Assembly: GCA_000437915.1 (NCBI GenBank)
Contig: FR901000.1
Location: forward strand, 119,083-183,082
Length of the DNA stretch: 64,000 bases
Direction: 5' to 3'
DNA from: Subdoligranulum sp. CAG:314
GTDB taxonomy: Bacteria; Bacillota; Clostridia; Christensenellales; CAG-314
Positions 40,379-48,812 of this stretch are shown one piece after another (position 1 is the stretch's first letter; each line of letters opens with the position of its first letter). The notes beneath the pieces are model-generated. The model saw only the letters and a list, made by a program, of their open reading frames with translations, did not search any database and was not told the DNA's origin. The translations under genes and the position numbers were made by a program.

Positions 40379-41824
40379 ATGCCCTTGTGCAGCGCTTCCG
40401 CCGAGCTTGTCAACTCCGGCTACACCGTTGTGGACAACGCCTTCATCGCCGAATATATGCCGCAAAGTCCTTCGGGCTGCGCGGAAATTTATCTTTTCGG
40501 ACTTTATCTGTGTTCGCAGCCCAACAAGCAACACAACACTATGGAGGTCATGTGCCGCGCGTTGGGGCTAAAGGAGGAGGACGTCATAAACGGCTTCGCC
40601 TATTGGGAAGAAATGGGACTTGTGCACGTCGTGCAAAAGGAACCGATAGAGGTCGTTTACCTTTCGCAGAAAACCTCCCACGCGCTGCTGAAAAAAATCA
40701 AGGCGGGAAAATACTCCTCCTTCAACAAGCAGATTCAGGACGTAATTTCCGGTCGCATGATAACGGTGCAGGAATACAACGAGTATTATATGTTTCTCGA
40801 AACCGCCTTTTTCCAACCCGAAGCGTTGGTGGCGGTGGCAAAGCACTGCGCCGAGCTTAAAGGAAACGACATAGGCTACAATTATATTCTTACGGTTGCG
40901 CGCAATCTTGCGACGGCGGGCTACACCTCCGCAGCCGCCGTCGAGGAAAAGCTCGCCAACCACCCCAAATTCAACGAGGAACTGTCCCTTGTTTTCAAGG
41001 CGATGGGTTTAAGGCGCAAAATCGAATTCGAGGACAGACGCGCCTATGAAAAATGGACAAGCGATTTCGGCTTTTCTCCCGACATAGTTCTCAAAATTGC
41101 AAAACGCTTCAAAAAAGGCGAAATACGCAAGCTGGACGCCGCCCTGTCGCAATATTTCAAGCTCAATCTTCTGTCCGAGAGAGAAATAGAAAGCTTTGAA
41201 AGCTCCAAGCAGGAGCTTTTGGAGCTTACGCGGGAAATAAACCGCATAATAGGATACTACCATCCCTCTTTGGAGCTTGTCGCGGAGGAATACGTGACGC
41301 CCTGGACGCAAAAGGGCTACGACGGCGAGACCTTGAAGCTCATCGCAAGATATTGCTTCCGTCGGCGCATACAGACTTTGGAGGGCATGAACTACACGGT
41401 AGACAAGTTTTTCAAACTCGGGCTTTTGGACGCCGACGCGATAAATCAATACATAGAACGTCTATTGCGCTACGACGAAAACATAAGAAAGCTTCTCGAC
41501 AACATGGGAGTGCTGCGCACGGTTACGGCTGCGGACAGAAAGAATTACGCGCTGTGGATTGAGGATTGGCAGATGTCTCCGGAAACTGTCGAATATGCCT
41601 CCACCCTCTGCTCGGGCGCGCTGAATCCCATGTCTTATCTAAACAAAATTCTTTCCGATTTCAAGCAGAGGGGCGCCACCACGCCTGAAAAGGCCAAAGC
41701 CTTATCCCTTTCCCCAAAAACGCAAATGCAGGAAAAAAAGGCGCGCCCGACGGGCACCGAAAGGAATTATACGGCGGAGCAGCTCGCAGCGCTGTTCGAC
41801 AATCTCGACGAAATAAAAATTTGA
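40379..41824 (+). CDS. DnaD-domain replication initiation protein
   Basis: A 481-residue protein with an N-terminal winged-helix-like region (about 1-110; YLFGLYLCSQPNKQHNTMEV, LGLKEEDVINGFAYWEEMGL) and two DnaD-like C-terminal helical domains. The first (about 205-290) is WTSDFGFSPDIVLKIAKRFK; the last (about 385-440) is WQMSPETVEYASTLCSGALN followed by the YLNKILSDFKQRG motif typical of DnaB_2/DnaD. These proteins help load replicative helicase at origins and in restart in Firmicutes. The next gene encodes the ATPase loader, as in the dnaB-dnaI pair of Bacillus. The ATG at 40379 has AGAGGT upstream; a TTG two codons earlier is possible. Confidence 0.88.
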   Translation: MPLCSASAELVNSGYTVVDNAFIAEYMPQSPSGCAEIYLFGLYLCSQPNKQHNTMEVMCRALGLKEEDVINGFAYWEEMGLVHVVQKEPIEVVYLSQKTSHALLKKIKAGKYSSFNKQIQDVISGRMITVQEYNEYYMFLETAFFQPEALVAVAKHCAELKGNDIGYNYILTVARNLATAGYTSAAAVEEKLANHPKFNEELSLVFKAMGLRRKIEFEDRRAYEKWTSDFGFSPDIVLKIAKRFKKGEIRKLDAALSQYFKLNLLSEREIESFESSKQELLELTREINRIIGYYHPSLELVAEEYVTPWTQKGYDGETLKLIARYCFRRRIQTLEGMNYTVDKFFKLGLLDADAINQYIERLLRYDENIRKLLDNMGVLRTVTAADRKNYALWIEDWQMSPETVEYASTLCSGALNPMSYLNKILSDFKQRGATTPEKAKALSLSPKTQMQEKKARPTGTERNYTAEQLAALFDNLDEIKI

Positions 41825-41828
41825 AAAT

Positions 41829-42767
41829 ATGGACAAAATTCGGCTTGACAAAACAATAAAAGATATGCTTGCGCAAAGACGGCAGAAAGCGGAGCTTGAC
41901 GCATTGAGCTACCGCGATTTTGTCATGAGCAACGCCGACTACGCCGCGCTGGACAGGCTTTTGAGGGAAAAAGAACTCGAAGAAATGAAGCTGAGCTTTT
42001 CGGGCAAAAGCGCCCCTCCCTCTTTAAAAGCCGAGCTAAAACGACTGCGCGGGCAAAAAAGCGCGCTTGAAAAAGAGCTTGGAATAAACGCGGAGAGACT
42101 TCTTCCCCGATATTTCTGCTCCAAATGCTCGGATACGGGAAGATACGAAGGAAAAATCTGCGAATGCGCAATCAGGCTCAGGGAGGAGCTGCTTTACTCG
42201 GACAGTTCCTTTGTGTGCAAAGGGCAGCAATTTTCCCTTTCGACCGAGACCGATGAGGAAAACAACAAAGCCATCGAAATCTGCCGCAGGTTTGCCGATG
42301 CTTACCCCTCGACGCAAATCTTGAACATAATTATTTTCGGCGCGGTGGCAACGGGAAAGACCTTTCTTGCGGGCAGTATCTGCAACCGCCTCGCAGAGCG
42401 CGGCTTGTCCTTTTGTGCGCTCACCGCATTCGGGCTTGCGAGAGAATTTCTGAACGAACACACATCCCCCGCCGCGCAGAGAACGGGTTTGTCGGAGCTG
42501 ACGGACGCGCCTCTGCTTGTCATAGACGATTTGGGCAGCGAGCCCTTTTACAACAACGTTTCGCGAGAATATCTTTTTGCGCTGCTCGACGAGCGCGCGG
42601 TCGGGAAAAGAGGTACCATCGTCACCACCAATCTTTCGCTTGCCGAGCTGTGCGAAAGATACGGCGAAAGAGTCTTTTCGAGGCTGGCGGACAAATCCAA
42701 AGGAATCTTTATCAATCTGAAAGGCTCGGACAAAAGACTCAACAACAAACAAGGCGGTCGGCAATGA
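41829..42767 (+). CDS. dnaI: DnaI/DnaC-type helicase loader ATPase
   Basis: A 312-residue AAA+ ATPase. An N-terminal helical region is followed by a zinc-binding cluster at about 96-115 (YFCSKCSDTGRYEGKICECA), as in DnaI. Walker A is GAVATGKTFLAG at about 175. Walker B is LLVIDDLGSEPF at about 232. IVTTNLSLAEL is sensor 1, and the arginine-finger helix RVFSRLADKS is present. It would load the replicative helicase together with the DnaD-domain protein. It starts 4 bases after the previous stop with no obvious Shine-Dalgarno, so translation is probably coupled. Transposon-linked IstB proteins share the core, but the zinc cluster and neighbour favour DnaI. Confidence 0.88.
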   Translation: MDKIRLDKTIKDMLAQRRQKAELDALSYRDFVMSNADYAALDRLLREKELEEMKLSFSGKSAPPSLKAELKRLRGQKSALEKELGINAERLLPRYFCSKCSDTGRYEGKICECAIRLREELLYSDSSFVCKGQQFSLSTETDEENNKAIEICRRFADAYPSTQILNIIIFGAVATGKTFLAGSICNRLAERGLSFCALTAFGLAREFLNEHTSPAAQRTGLSELTDAPLLVIDDLGSEPFYNNVSREYLFALLDERAVGKRGTIVTTNLSLAELCERYGERVFSRLADKSKGIFINLKGSDKRLNNKQGGRQ

Positions 42768-43513
42768 AAAATTTTATCGATATCACCCACAAAAACCTTG
42801 CAGTAAAGCTTGCGGAAACGCGCGAGGAAATAGAAAAAGCGCGCGTTCTGCGATTCGACGAGCTGATAAACAAAAGCAATCCGGACATACCTTATTCCCA
42901 ATGCTTTGACGACAGCGACTTTATTTACGACCACCTTATCGTAACCGACAGGGACAACGGTTCGGTAGTGGGCACCTACCGTTTGGGCAGGCGCGAGCAG
43001 CTTGAAAAAATAGGAGATTTTTACACCAACGTCAAATTCAACGTGGACAGCCTTATGGCTGCCGAGGGCGAGGTGCTCGAGCTGAGCCGCATGGCGATTA
43101 GGGAAAGCTACCGCGACGGCTCGGTCATCAAACTGCTGTGGAAGGGACTGTTCGCCTACTGTGCGAGGTTTGACGTGAAATGGCTTTTCGGCATCATATC
43201 CCTGCCGACAACGGAGCCTGACGACGCGCTTAATTTTTTGTCGTACATAAACAACGGCTTGCTGACGGAAGAATTCGATTTGTTCGCAAGAGAGCCGGTA
43301 GTAAGGACAAAGCTGCTGTCTGCCGACGAAATCGACGTATTCAAGGCAAAAAAAGAAATGCACCCCATACTCAAAGCGTACCTGTCGATGGGCTGCAAAT
43401 TTGCGCGCGGCGCGCACTACGACCTGGGCTTTTTGAAGAGCATAGACGTAATGATTGTCATAGACTTCAAAAAAGTCAATCCGAAATATATAGAACTTGT
43501 CACCCGAATGTGA
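42764..43513 (+). CDS. GNAT-fold N-acyltransferase, OlsB-like
   Basis: A 249-residue protein of the ornithine-acyl-ACP N-acyltransferase / hemolysin-like acyltransferase family (Acetyltransf_5-like). Typical features are EEIEKARVLRFDELI at about 21-35, SDFIYDHLIVTDRDNGSVVG then YRLGRREQLEKIGDFYT, and VLELSRMAIRESYRDGSVIK at about 105-125. OlsB proteins join 3-hydroxy-fatty acids from ACP to the amino group of ornithine or a similar amino acid. The next gene is a PlsC-type O-acyltransferase, the second enzyme of such a pathway. Its ATG overlaps the dnaI stop (ATGA). The amino acid acceptor is unknown. Confidence 0.78.
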   Translation: MKNFIDITHKNLAVKLAETREEIEKARVLRFDELINKSNPDIPYSQCFDDSDFIYDHLIVTDRDNGSVVGTYRLGRREQLEKIGDFYTNVKFNVDSLMAAEGEVLELSRMAIRESYRDGSVIKLLWKGLFAYCARFDVKWLFGIISLPTTEPDDALNFLSYINNGLLTEEFDLFAREPVVRTKLLSADEIDVFKAKKEMHPILKAYLSMGCKFARGAHYDLGFLKSIDVMIVIDFKKVNPKYIELVTRM

Positions 43514-43526
43514 CCGAAGGCAGAAT

Positions 43527-44759
43527 ATGAAACAGCGCACACCTCCCGACAGACAACCGGCAATTTTGCCGCGCCCCTTTGCGTTGAACTTTTTCAGAAA
43601 CGCAATCAGATTTTTTTATATCAACCCTCGCGTAAAAAGAAAGCTTGACTGCGACAGGAAAAAACTTCCGCCGCAGTTCGTTCTTTTGTGCAACCACCCT
43701 TCAGGGCTGGACAACCTCTACGCGGTGGATTGGCTGCTGCCCGAGCACAAGCTGAATTTTATTTCCAACCGCTATTATTTTTTCAAAACGGCGCTCGGCA
43801 GAATGCTCAGAAAGGTGGGCTGCATACCCAAGAGCCTTTTTACGGGCGATATAGAATCGGTCAAAAACTGTCTGCGCATAGCAAAAGCGGGCGGGAACAT
43901 AGGTATCATGGCGGACGTAAGGCTGTCGATGTACGGACAGACGGAGGATGTGCCCGACACCACCGCAAGATTTTTAAAAAAGCTTGGACTGCCCGTTGTG
44001 GTCATGCACTTTGACGGCAGCTATATGACCAAACCCAAATGGGCAAAGGACATACGCAAGGGTATGATTCTTGCAAAATGCTACGAGCTTTTCGACAGCG
44101 CTTCACTTGCCGCCGCCACCGACGAAGAAGTGACCTCGAAGATGAGAGAAGCCCTTTACTACGACGACTTCGAGTGGATAAAAAAGCACCCCGAAATCAC
44201 CTTCAAATCCAAAAAAATTGCGGAGGGGTTGGAAAACATACTTTACAAATGTCCGCACTGCGGCAAAGAATTTTGTTTAAAGAGCAAAAAGGACAGATTT
44301 TTCTGCACCTCGTGCGGATACGAGGTAAGGCTTAATCCGCGCTACGCTTTCCTGCCGCAGAGAGGCTTTCCTCTTTATTTTGAAAACCTCAGAGATTGGT
44401 TCAAGGCGCAGAAAGCGGAAATCGCCCTTGCAATAACCGATTCCGATTTTTGCCTATCCTCTCCCGTTCTGCTAAAAAAGCGCAGCAAGGACGGCAAAAC
44501 ATTTTTGCGCGAGGCGGGACGCGGCACGTGCACGCTTTCTCACGGAGGGCTTGTCTACGAGGGAAGCGCGGACGGCGAAAACCTTCGGTTGGAATTCAAG
44601 CCGTCGGAGCTTTACGCGCTCAGCTACTTGACGGGCAAGGGCTTTCAGCATTTTTCGGGTACGGATTATTTTTGTTTCATGCCCGACGAGCCGCTGCTTT
44701 CAATCAAATTTTACATAGCCGCCGAGCTGTTGGGCAAAATGCACGGCGCAAAGGGCTGA
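43527..44759 (+). CDS. PlsC-type acyltransferase with an internal zinc ribbon
   Basis: A 410-residue protein. Residues about 50-215 form a lysophospholipid acyltransferase domain: the catalytic HX4D is in LLCNHPSGLDNL at about 55. GGNIGIMADVRLSMYGQ is at the place of the second conserved block. At about 248-275 two CxxC pairs (YKCPHCGKEFC, FFCTSCGYEV) make a zinc ribbon, followed by a beta-rich domain of about 130 residues. The ribbon and tail are not part of standard PlsC proteins. With the OlsB-like gene it could make an acyloxyacyl amino-acid lipid, as OlsA follows OlsB. The start at 43527 has AAGG nearby; it lies 13 bases after the previous stop. Confidence 0.78.
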   Translation: MKQRTPPDRQPAILPRPFALNFFRNAIRFFYINPRVKRKLDCDRKKLPPQFVLLCNHPSGLDNLYAVDWLLPEHKLNFISNRYYFFKTALGRMLRKVGCIPKSLFTGDIESVKNCLRIAKAGGNIGIMADVRLSMYGQTEDVPDTTARFLKKLGLPVVVMHFDGSYMTKPKWAKDIRKGMILAKCYELFDSASLAAATDEEVTSKMREALYYDDFEWIKKHPEITFKSKKIAEGLENILYKCPHCGKEFCLKSKKDRFFCTSCGYEVRLNPRYAFLPQRGFPLYFENLRDWFKAQKAEIALAITDSDFCLSSPVLLKKRSKDGKTFLREAGRGTCTLSHGGLVYEGSADGENLRLEFKPSELYALSYLTGKGFQHFSGTDYFCFMPDEPLLSIKFYIAAELLGKMHGAKG

Positions 44760-44827
44760 CGGGAAACTCCCCGACGTTCCGCCAAACCCGTCGCGGGCGC
44801 AATTTAATTCCTCAAAAAGACAAAACA

Positions 44828-44852
44828 AAAAGACGGCTTTTAGCCGTCTTTT
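44828..44852. terminator. Bidirectional intrinsic terminator
   Basis: AAAAGACGGC / GCCGTCTTTT with a 5-base loop between the convergent acyltransferase and DegV genes. Confidence 0.88.
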
Positions 44853-44853
44853 T

Positions 44854-45756
44854 TCAGCTGTTGAACTCCTGCTCCGGCACGGAAAGCTTTATCGGTCTTT
44901 CCTTCGCCACGAAAATCACGCCCAAGGTACCCGGACCGCAGTGTGAAGCGATGACGGGTCCCACAATCTGCCGCTTGACCTCGGCTTCGGGACGCCCCTC
45001 TTTGATAAGTCGGGCAAGCAAATCGCCGTCCTCCCCGCAATCGGCGTCAACCACATAGACCTCGTATTTGTCAAGCTCCACTCCGTCCTCCACGACGCGG
45101 CGGGCAAGGTTTCTGATTGTTCTTTTGCGGCCGCGCACCTTGTAGACGACGGAAAGTCCTCCCTCCTCGTTGAAGGTCAAAACGGGCTTTATGCCGAGAA
45201 TAGTCCCGAAAATACCGCTTGTCAGACTGAGTCTGCCACCCTTGTGCAGATACATCAGGTCGTCGCAGGCAAAATATGTGGCAACCCGATTGGTAAACTC
45301 GTTGAGAAACTTAAACAGCTCCCCGTCGCTAGCGCCCGTGCGCCACAGCTCGGCGGCGTATTTGACTTGAAGTCCCGCGCCGAGAGAAATTTCCTTGGTG
45401 TTGAAAACGGTAAATTTTCTGTCGGGAAACTCCTCTTTGAGCTTTTTTACCGCCGCGTCGAGACTCTGAAAGGTTCCCGACAGGGCGTGCGAAAAGGTAA
45501 TGTAAAAAATATCCTCGCCCTTTTCAAAATAAGGGCGGAAAATCTCGTCGTACATTTCGGGATTGAGGGCGGAAGTGATACATTTCGCGCCGTTTCTGAC
45601 GGATTTGTACCATAAATCAAAATCGGTATTTTTCCCCAAATCGTAAAAATACTCCGTGTCCTCGAGAGTATACGGCATACTGATAAATTTCAGTCCCAGC
45701 CTTTCCACCTCGTCGAACCACAGCTCGCAGTTGGAATCGCAAAACAACACACTCAT
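44854..45756 (-). CDS. DegV family protein (FakB-type fatty-acid-binding)
   Basis: A 300-residue DegV-fold protein. Members bind a fatty acid and present it to the FakA kinase for phosphorylation. Visible motifs: VLFCDSNCELWFDEVERLGL at the start, GAKCITSALNPEMYDEIF at about 57-74 (the TS-P lipid-head region), ITFSHALSGTFQSLDAAVKK at about 86-105, and LHKGGRLSLTSGIFG at about 170-185. The GPGTLG near residue 272 is also family-typical. It stands alone between terminators. Its nearness to two acyltransferases may reflect lipid metabolism, but there is no co-transcription. Confidence 0.9.
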   Translation of the reverse strand: MSVLFCDSNCELWFDEVERLGLKFISMPYTLEDTEYFYDLGKNTDFDLWYKSVRNGAKCITSALNPEMYDEIFRPYFEKGEDIFYITFSHALSGTFQSLDAAVKKLKEEFPDRKFTVFNTKEISLGAGLQVKYAAELWRTGASDGELFKFLNEFTNRVATYFACDDLMYLHKGGRLSLTSGIFGTILGIKPVLTFNEEGGLSVVYKVRGRKRTIRNLARRVVEDGVELDKYEVYVVDADCGEDGDLLARLIKEGRPEAEVKRQIVGPVIASHCGPGTLGVIFVAKERPIKLSVPEQEFNS

Positions 45757-46002
45757 GTTTATGACCTCCGAATATATTCCCCTGATTTTATATTATAAGT
45801 TGAAACGGCTTAAATGTCCAATAAATTGAAGAAAAATTTATGCCGATTTTGTCCGAAACAACCGAATCGGACGAAAACCGTCCGCGCGTGCGGCCGCCTC
45901 TCCGCCGCATAAACCAAAAAACGAACTGAACTTTCAATCCCGAAAGACGGCGGCGCACCGAAAAATTTCGCACCGCTTGGGCTACACACGGCAAAAGAAC
46001 GC

Positions 46003-46027
46003 AAAAAGGCGGAGTCCGTGCTCCGCC
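46003..46027 (-). terminator. Intrinsic terminator of the second marR gene
   Basis: On the minus strand GGCGGAG-CACGGA-CTCCGCC then TTTTT, 7 bases after the stop. The 275 bases between it and the DegV gene show no credible coding sequence. Confidence 0.8.
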
Positions 46028-46033
46028 CCTCAA

Positions 46034-46561
46034 TTAAACGTCGATTTTTCTTTTTTTAAGCAGATTGTGACAGAACTCCGCCGCCGTCTTGGGATGACCG
46101 CAATATTCGGCGTAAATGTCCAGCACCTTGTCGTAGCACTCTATGAGGGTTTCCAGCTTTTCCTCGGGCACGTTTCCCACAAGCTTGAAAAAGTTGCGCC
46201 TGATAGCGTCGTTGTTGTCCTCTGTCAGACGTATGCCCTTTTCGGTAGGCTTAACGCGGACAATTCGGCGGTTGACCTGATCGTTCCACCGCGTGGCGAA
46301 GCCAAACTTGACAAGCGTGTCCACCGCCCTCGTGGCGCGGCTTGCGGTAAAGCCGCAGGCATAAGCAAGCTCGCTCATTGCGCTTTCGCCTATGTCGTGC
46401 AGCACTGACATAGTGCTCCATTCGGTGGAATTGAGCTTTGCCTTGACGTAAGGCAGCTCCTCTCCCGTCTGATTGGTGTTGAAAATCTGCATTTTGTTGA
46501 ATCGGGTAAGGCTTGAATTGAGCGCCAAAACCTGCTCCGCAAGTTGATTTCTGTCTGCCAT
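46034..46561 (-). CDS. MarR family transcriptional regulator
   Basis: A 175-residue winged-helix protein. LNSTEWSTMSVLHDIGESAM leads into the HTH: SELAYACGFTASRATRAVDT (recognition helix), then LVKFGFATRWNDQVNRRIVR as wing, at about 43-105. The C-terminal helices carry the dimer interface. AAGGAGAG lies 7 bases before the ATG. It has a consensus promoter (46585-46613) and its own terminator, so it is monocistronic. It is only distantly similar to the MarR at 2401. The target genes are not evident. Confidence 0.9.
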   Translation of the reverse strand: MADRNQLAEQVLALNSSLTRFNKMQIFNTNQTGEELPYVKAKLNSTEWSTMSVLHDIGESAMSELAYACGFTASRATRAVDTLVKFGFATRWNDQVNRRIVRVKPTEKGIRLTEDNNDAIRRNFFKLVGNVPEEKLETLIECYDKVLDIYAEYCGHPKTAAEFCHNLLKKRKIDV

Positions 46562-46584
46562 AATCTCTCCTTTGTATAAGGAAA

Positions 46585-46613
46585 ATTATACCACTCAACA
46601 TTTTTGATGTCAA
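46585..46613 (-). promoter_or_regulatory. Consensus promoter of the second marR gene
   Basis: On the minus strand TTGACA (46613-46608), 17 bases, TATAAT (46590-46585): a perfect vegetative promoter. Confidence 0.88.
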
Positions 46614-46710
46614 CCGCTCCGCCGCAAAAACCTGTTAAACATTAAAATTTTCGCAACAAAAATAACCGAGAGCCGTCCCCTGCGGACAGCCCGCGCGCCC
46701 AAAAACCCGC

Positions 46711-47298
46711 TTACTTAAAAACGGCAGCTATCACGTCCGCGCATTTGTTAAGTCCCAGCTCGCCGCTGTCAAGGCACAGGTGATAGTGCTGCGACCTGCC
46801 CCACTCCATATCGGTGTAAAAGCGATAATACGCCTTGCGCCGCTTGTCCTTGTCGGCAAGCCGCTTTTCGGGAGACTCGTCGGTTTCGCCGTACACCTTG
46901 ACAATGCGCTCGGCGCGCTTTTGCATATCCGCGTGAATAAAGACTCTCAGACAGTCGTTTCTGTCTTGAAGTATGTAGTCGGCGCATCTGCCCACAATAA
47001 CGCAGCTTTCCTTTTCCGCAAGGTCAAGGATGATTTTCCGCTGCACCGTCCACAGATAGTCCTGCGTAGACATACCCGAGTAGGAACGGCTTGCGGCAAA
47101 CGCGTTGGCAAACCAATTGGAATGCGCGGCGTACTCGCCCTTGTCGGCGATGTAATCGCGGGCAAGCCCGCTTTCCTCGGCTATTTTTTCAATCAGCTCG
47201 GAGTCGTAACACTTGATTCCGAGCTGCCGCGCGACCTCGCGCCCGATTGTCCTGCCGCCGCTGCCGAACTCGCGGCTGATTGTGATAACTCTGTACAT
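46711..47298 (-). CDS. Cytidylate-kinase-like family protein
   Basis: A 195-residue P-loop protein of the Cytidylate_kin2 type. MYRVITISREFGSGGRTIGR holds the phosphate-binding loop (GSGGRT at about 12-17). SCVIVGRCADYILQDRNDCL and FIHADMQKRAERIVKVYGET at about 95-140 match the lid and NMP-binding region, followed by ADKDKRRKAYYRFYTDMEWG, a hallmark of this subfamily. It is shorter than true Cmk (about 225), and its substrate is not established. AGAGG precedes the ATG. It lies upstream of the MarR gene on the same strand, but that gene has its own promoter. Confidence 0.88.
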   Translation of the reverse strand: MYRVITISREFGSGGRTIGREVARQLGIKCYDSELIEKIAEESGLARDYIADKGEYAAHSNWFANAFAASRSYSGMSTQDYLWTVQRKIILDLAEKESCVIVGRCADYILQDRNDCLRVFIHADMQKRAERIVKVYGETDESPEKRLADKDKRRKAYYRFYTDMEWGRSQHYHLCLDSGELGLNKCADVIAAVFK

Positions 47299-47412
47299 AA
47301 ACCGTAACCTCTTTGAAATATTTTAAACTTTTCCGCACGGTTTGTCAAGAAAAAGCGTATTTTAACGCCCGCAGCGCCGCTTACGGAATTTTTCGGCAAA
47401 ATAAAACAATGC

Positions 47413-47441
47413 TTGACTTCGCGTCATAGACAAATTATAAT
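47413..47441 (+). promoter_or_regulatory. Promoter of the small LRR lipoprotein gene
   Basis: TTGACT (47413-47418), 17 bases and a perfect TATAAT (47436-47441), 23 bases before the ATG. Confidence 0.8.
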
Positions 47442-47464
47442 TATATTCGACAAGGAGGAATATA

Positions 47465-48451
47465 ATGAATACCACCGTAAAAAAATTAAAAGTCTTGAAG
47501 CTGATTATCTTAACGCTCGTTGCGGCAGGCATTTTGCTTGCGCTTACCGCTTGCGGCTCCGCCGACTCTCTCGAATTCAAGTTAATCATGGACGAATATT
47601 ACGTCGTAACGGATGTAAAAGAAGATTATCCCCAAAAAATCGTCGTGCCGTCCAAATACGAAGGACTGCCCGTAAGGGAAATAGGCTCATCTGCGTTTGC
47701 GAATTGCAAAAATTTAAAAAGCGTCGTACTCCCGAACAGCATCCGATTTATAAACATAAGAGCTTTCTACAATTGCGTATTGCTTGAAGAAGTCCGATTG
47801 GGCAGCAACGTGAAAAGCATAGGTCACAGCGCATTTTCGGGCTGCGAAAAGCTTAAAAAAATAACCATTCCCGCAAAAACGGAAAAAATCGGGGATTACG
47901 TTTTTTCGGGCTGCGACAACCTCGAAACAATCACGGTAAAGAGCGGAAACAAAATTTACAGCGGGACGGGTAAATGCCTGACAGAGAAAAAAACCAAAAC
48001 GCTTTTGGCGGGCGGAACAAAAAGCAAAATTCCAGACGACGGCTCCGTTGCCACAATCGGCGAAAACGCGTTTGCGGGGCGGAACATAAAAAATATCGTT
48101 GTTCCAGACGGAGTTACTTTGATAAAACAAACGGCTTTCGGCGAGTGCCGCGAACTCGAAACCTGCATTTTGCCTGACGGATGCGAGATAGAGCAAGCTC
48201 TGTTCTGTTTTTGCGACAATCTGAAATGGGTGGTTTTGCCCCAAAGCATAACGTACATCGACCTTTATTGCTTCGGCTATTGCAGCTCGCTTCAAAGTAT
48301 TTTTTACAAAGGCACCGAGCAGCAATGGGAAAATGTGGAAGTCGTTGAAACGCGCGGCGAAAAAGTATATTTTTACAGCGAGGAAAAGCCCGCGCAAAAC
48401 GACGGCAGCTATTGGCATTTCGACAGCGCCGGCAACCCCGTCGTTTGGTAA
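47465..48451 (+). CDS. BspA-like leucine-rich-repeat lipoprotein
   Basis: A 328-residue protein with a lipoprotein signal peptide ending LTAC (Cys about 30), and then about ten LRR_5 units such as VREIGSSAFANCKNLKSVVL and EKIGDYVFSGCDNLETITV. The C-terminus (about 285-328) ends SYWHFDSAGNPVVW, a motif often seen at the end of clostridial LRR_5 proteins. It has no InlB repeats, unlike the giant relatives in this window. AAGGAGG precedes the ATG and it has its own promoter and terminator. It probably acts on the cell surface; the ligand is unknown. Confidence 0.9.
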   Translation: MNTTVKKLKVLKLIILTLVAAGILLALTACGSADSLEFKLIMDEYYVVTDVKEDYPQKIVVPSKYEGLPVREIGSSAFANCKNLKSVVLPNSIRFINIRAFYNCVLLEEVRLGSNVKSIGHSAFSGCEKLKKITIPAKTEKIGDYVFSGCDNLETITVKSGNKIYSGTGKCLTEKKTKTLLAGGTKSKIPDDGSVATIGENAFAGRNIKNIVVPDGVTLIKQTAFGECRELETCILPDGCEIEQALFCFCDNLKWVVLPQSITYIDLYCFGYCSSLQSIFYKGTEQQWENVEVVETRGEKVYFYSEEKPAQNDGSYWHFDSAGNPVVW

Positions 48452-48521
48452 ACAAAACATGCGGCAGTCTCAGCGTCGCTTTATCCAATCAGCCGCACTT
48501 TTTCCTTATTCCCGAAAAAAC

Positions 48522-48547
48522 AAAGCCGTCTGTACAGACGGCTTTTT
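48522..48547 (+). terminator. Terminator of the small LRR lipoprotein gene
   Basis: AAAGCCGTC-TGTACA-GACGGCTTT is a perfect palindrome followed by seven T. Confidence 0.85.
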
Positions 48548-48650
48548 TTCCGCTGCCGAACCCGACTGCAAGACTGAGACTTTCTGTCGGCAGGCAAACA
48601 AACAACGCAAAAAAGCGTCGGCAGAAGCTGTTTAAAAATTTTTGTCGGTC

Positions 48651-48685
48651 AAGGCAAAGGCTCGGAAAAACCGAGCCTTTGCCTT
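48651..48685. terminator. Probable terminator or 3'-end hairpin of the giant lipoprotein at 48813
   Basis: A 15-bp perfect stem (AAGGCAAAGGCTCGG / CCGAGCCTTTGCCTT) with an AAAAA loop. The T tract is weak on both strands, so its action as a terminator is uncertain. Confidence 0.6.
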
Positions 48686-48812
48686 TCAAACGGAAGCGGA
48701 CAAATTCTGTCTTGAAAAATCGTCCTGCATTTTTTGCCAATCAATCCGACGCGCGGGCAAAGTCCGTCACTGACGTATTGCCCCTGCCGACAAACCGCCT
48801 GCTGAAAAATCA

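Larger units (their letters stand above)
48452..48812. other. Gene-free stretch with two strong hairpins
   Basis: About 360 bases between convergent lipoprotein genes. It holds the terminator at 48522-48547 and the 15-bp hairpin at 48651-48685. I see no other gene or repeat. Confidence 0.7.

Noticed and set aside
45788..46033. 81-codon minus-strand frame between the DegV and marR genes
   Set aside because: It begins inside the marR terminator hairpin, has no RBS, and is not protein-like.
48522..48685. Two adjacent hairpins considered as a small RNA gene
   Set aside because: They sit at the 3' ends of two convergent genes, and no promoter lies between them; terminators are the simpler reading.
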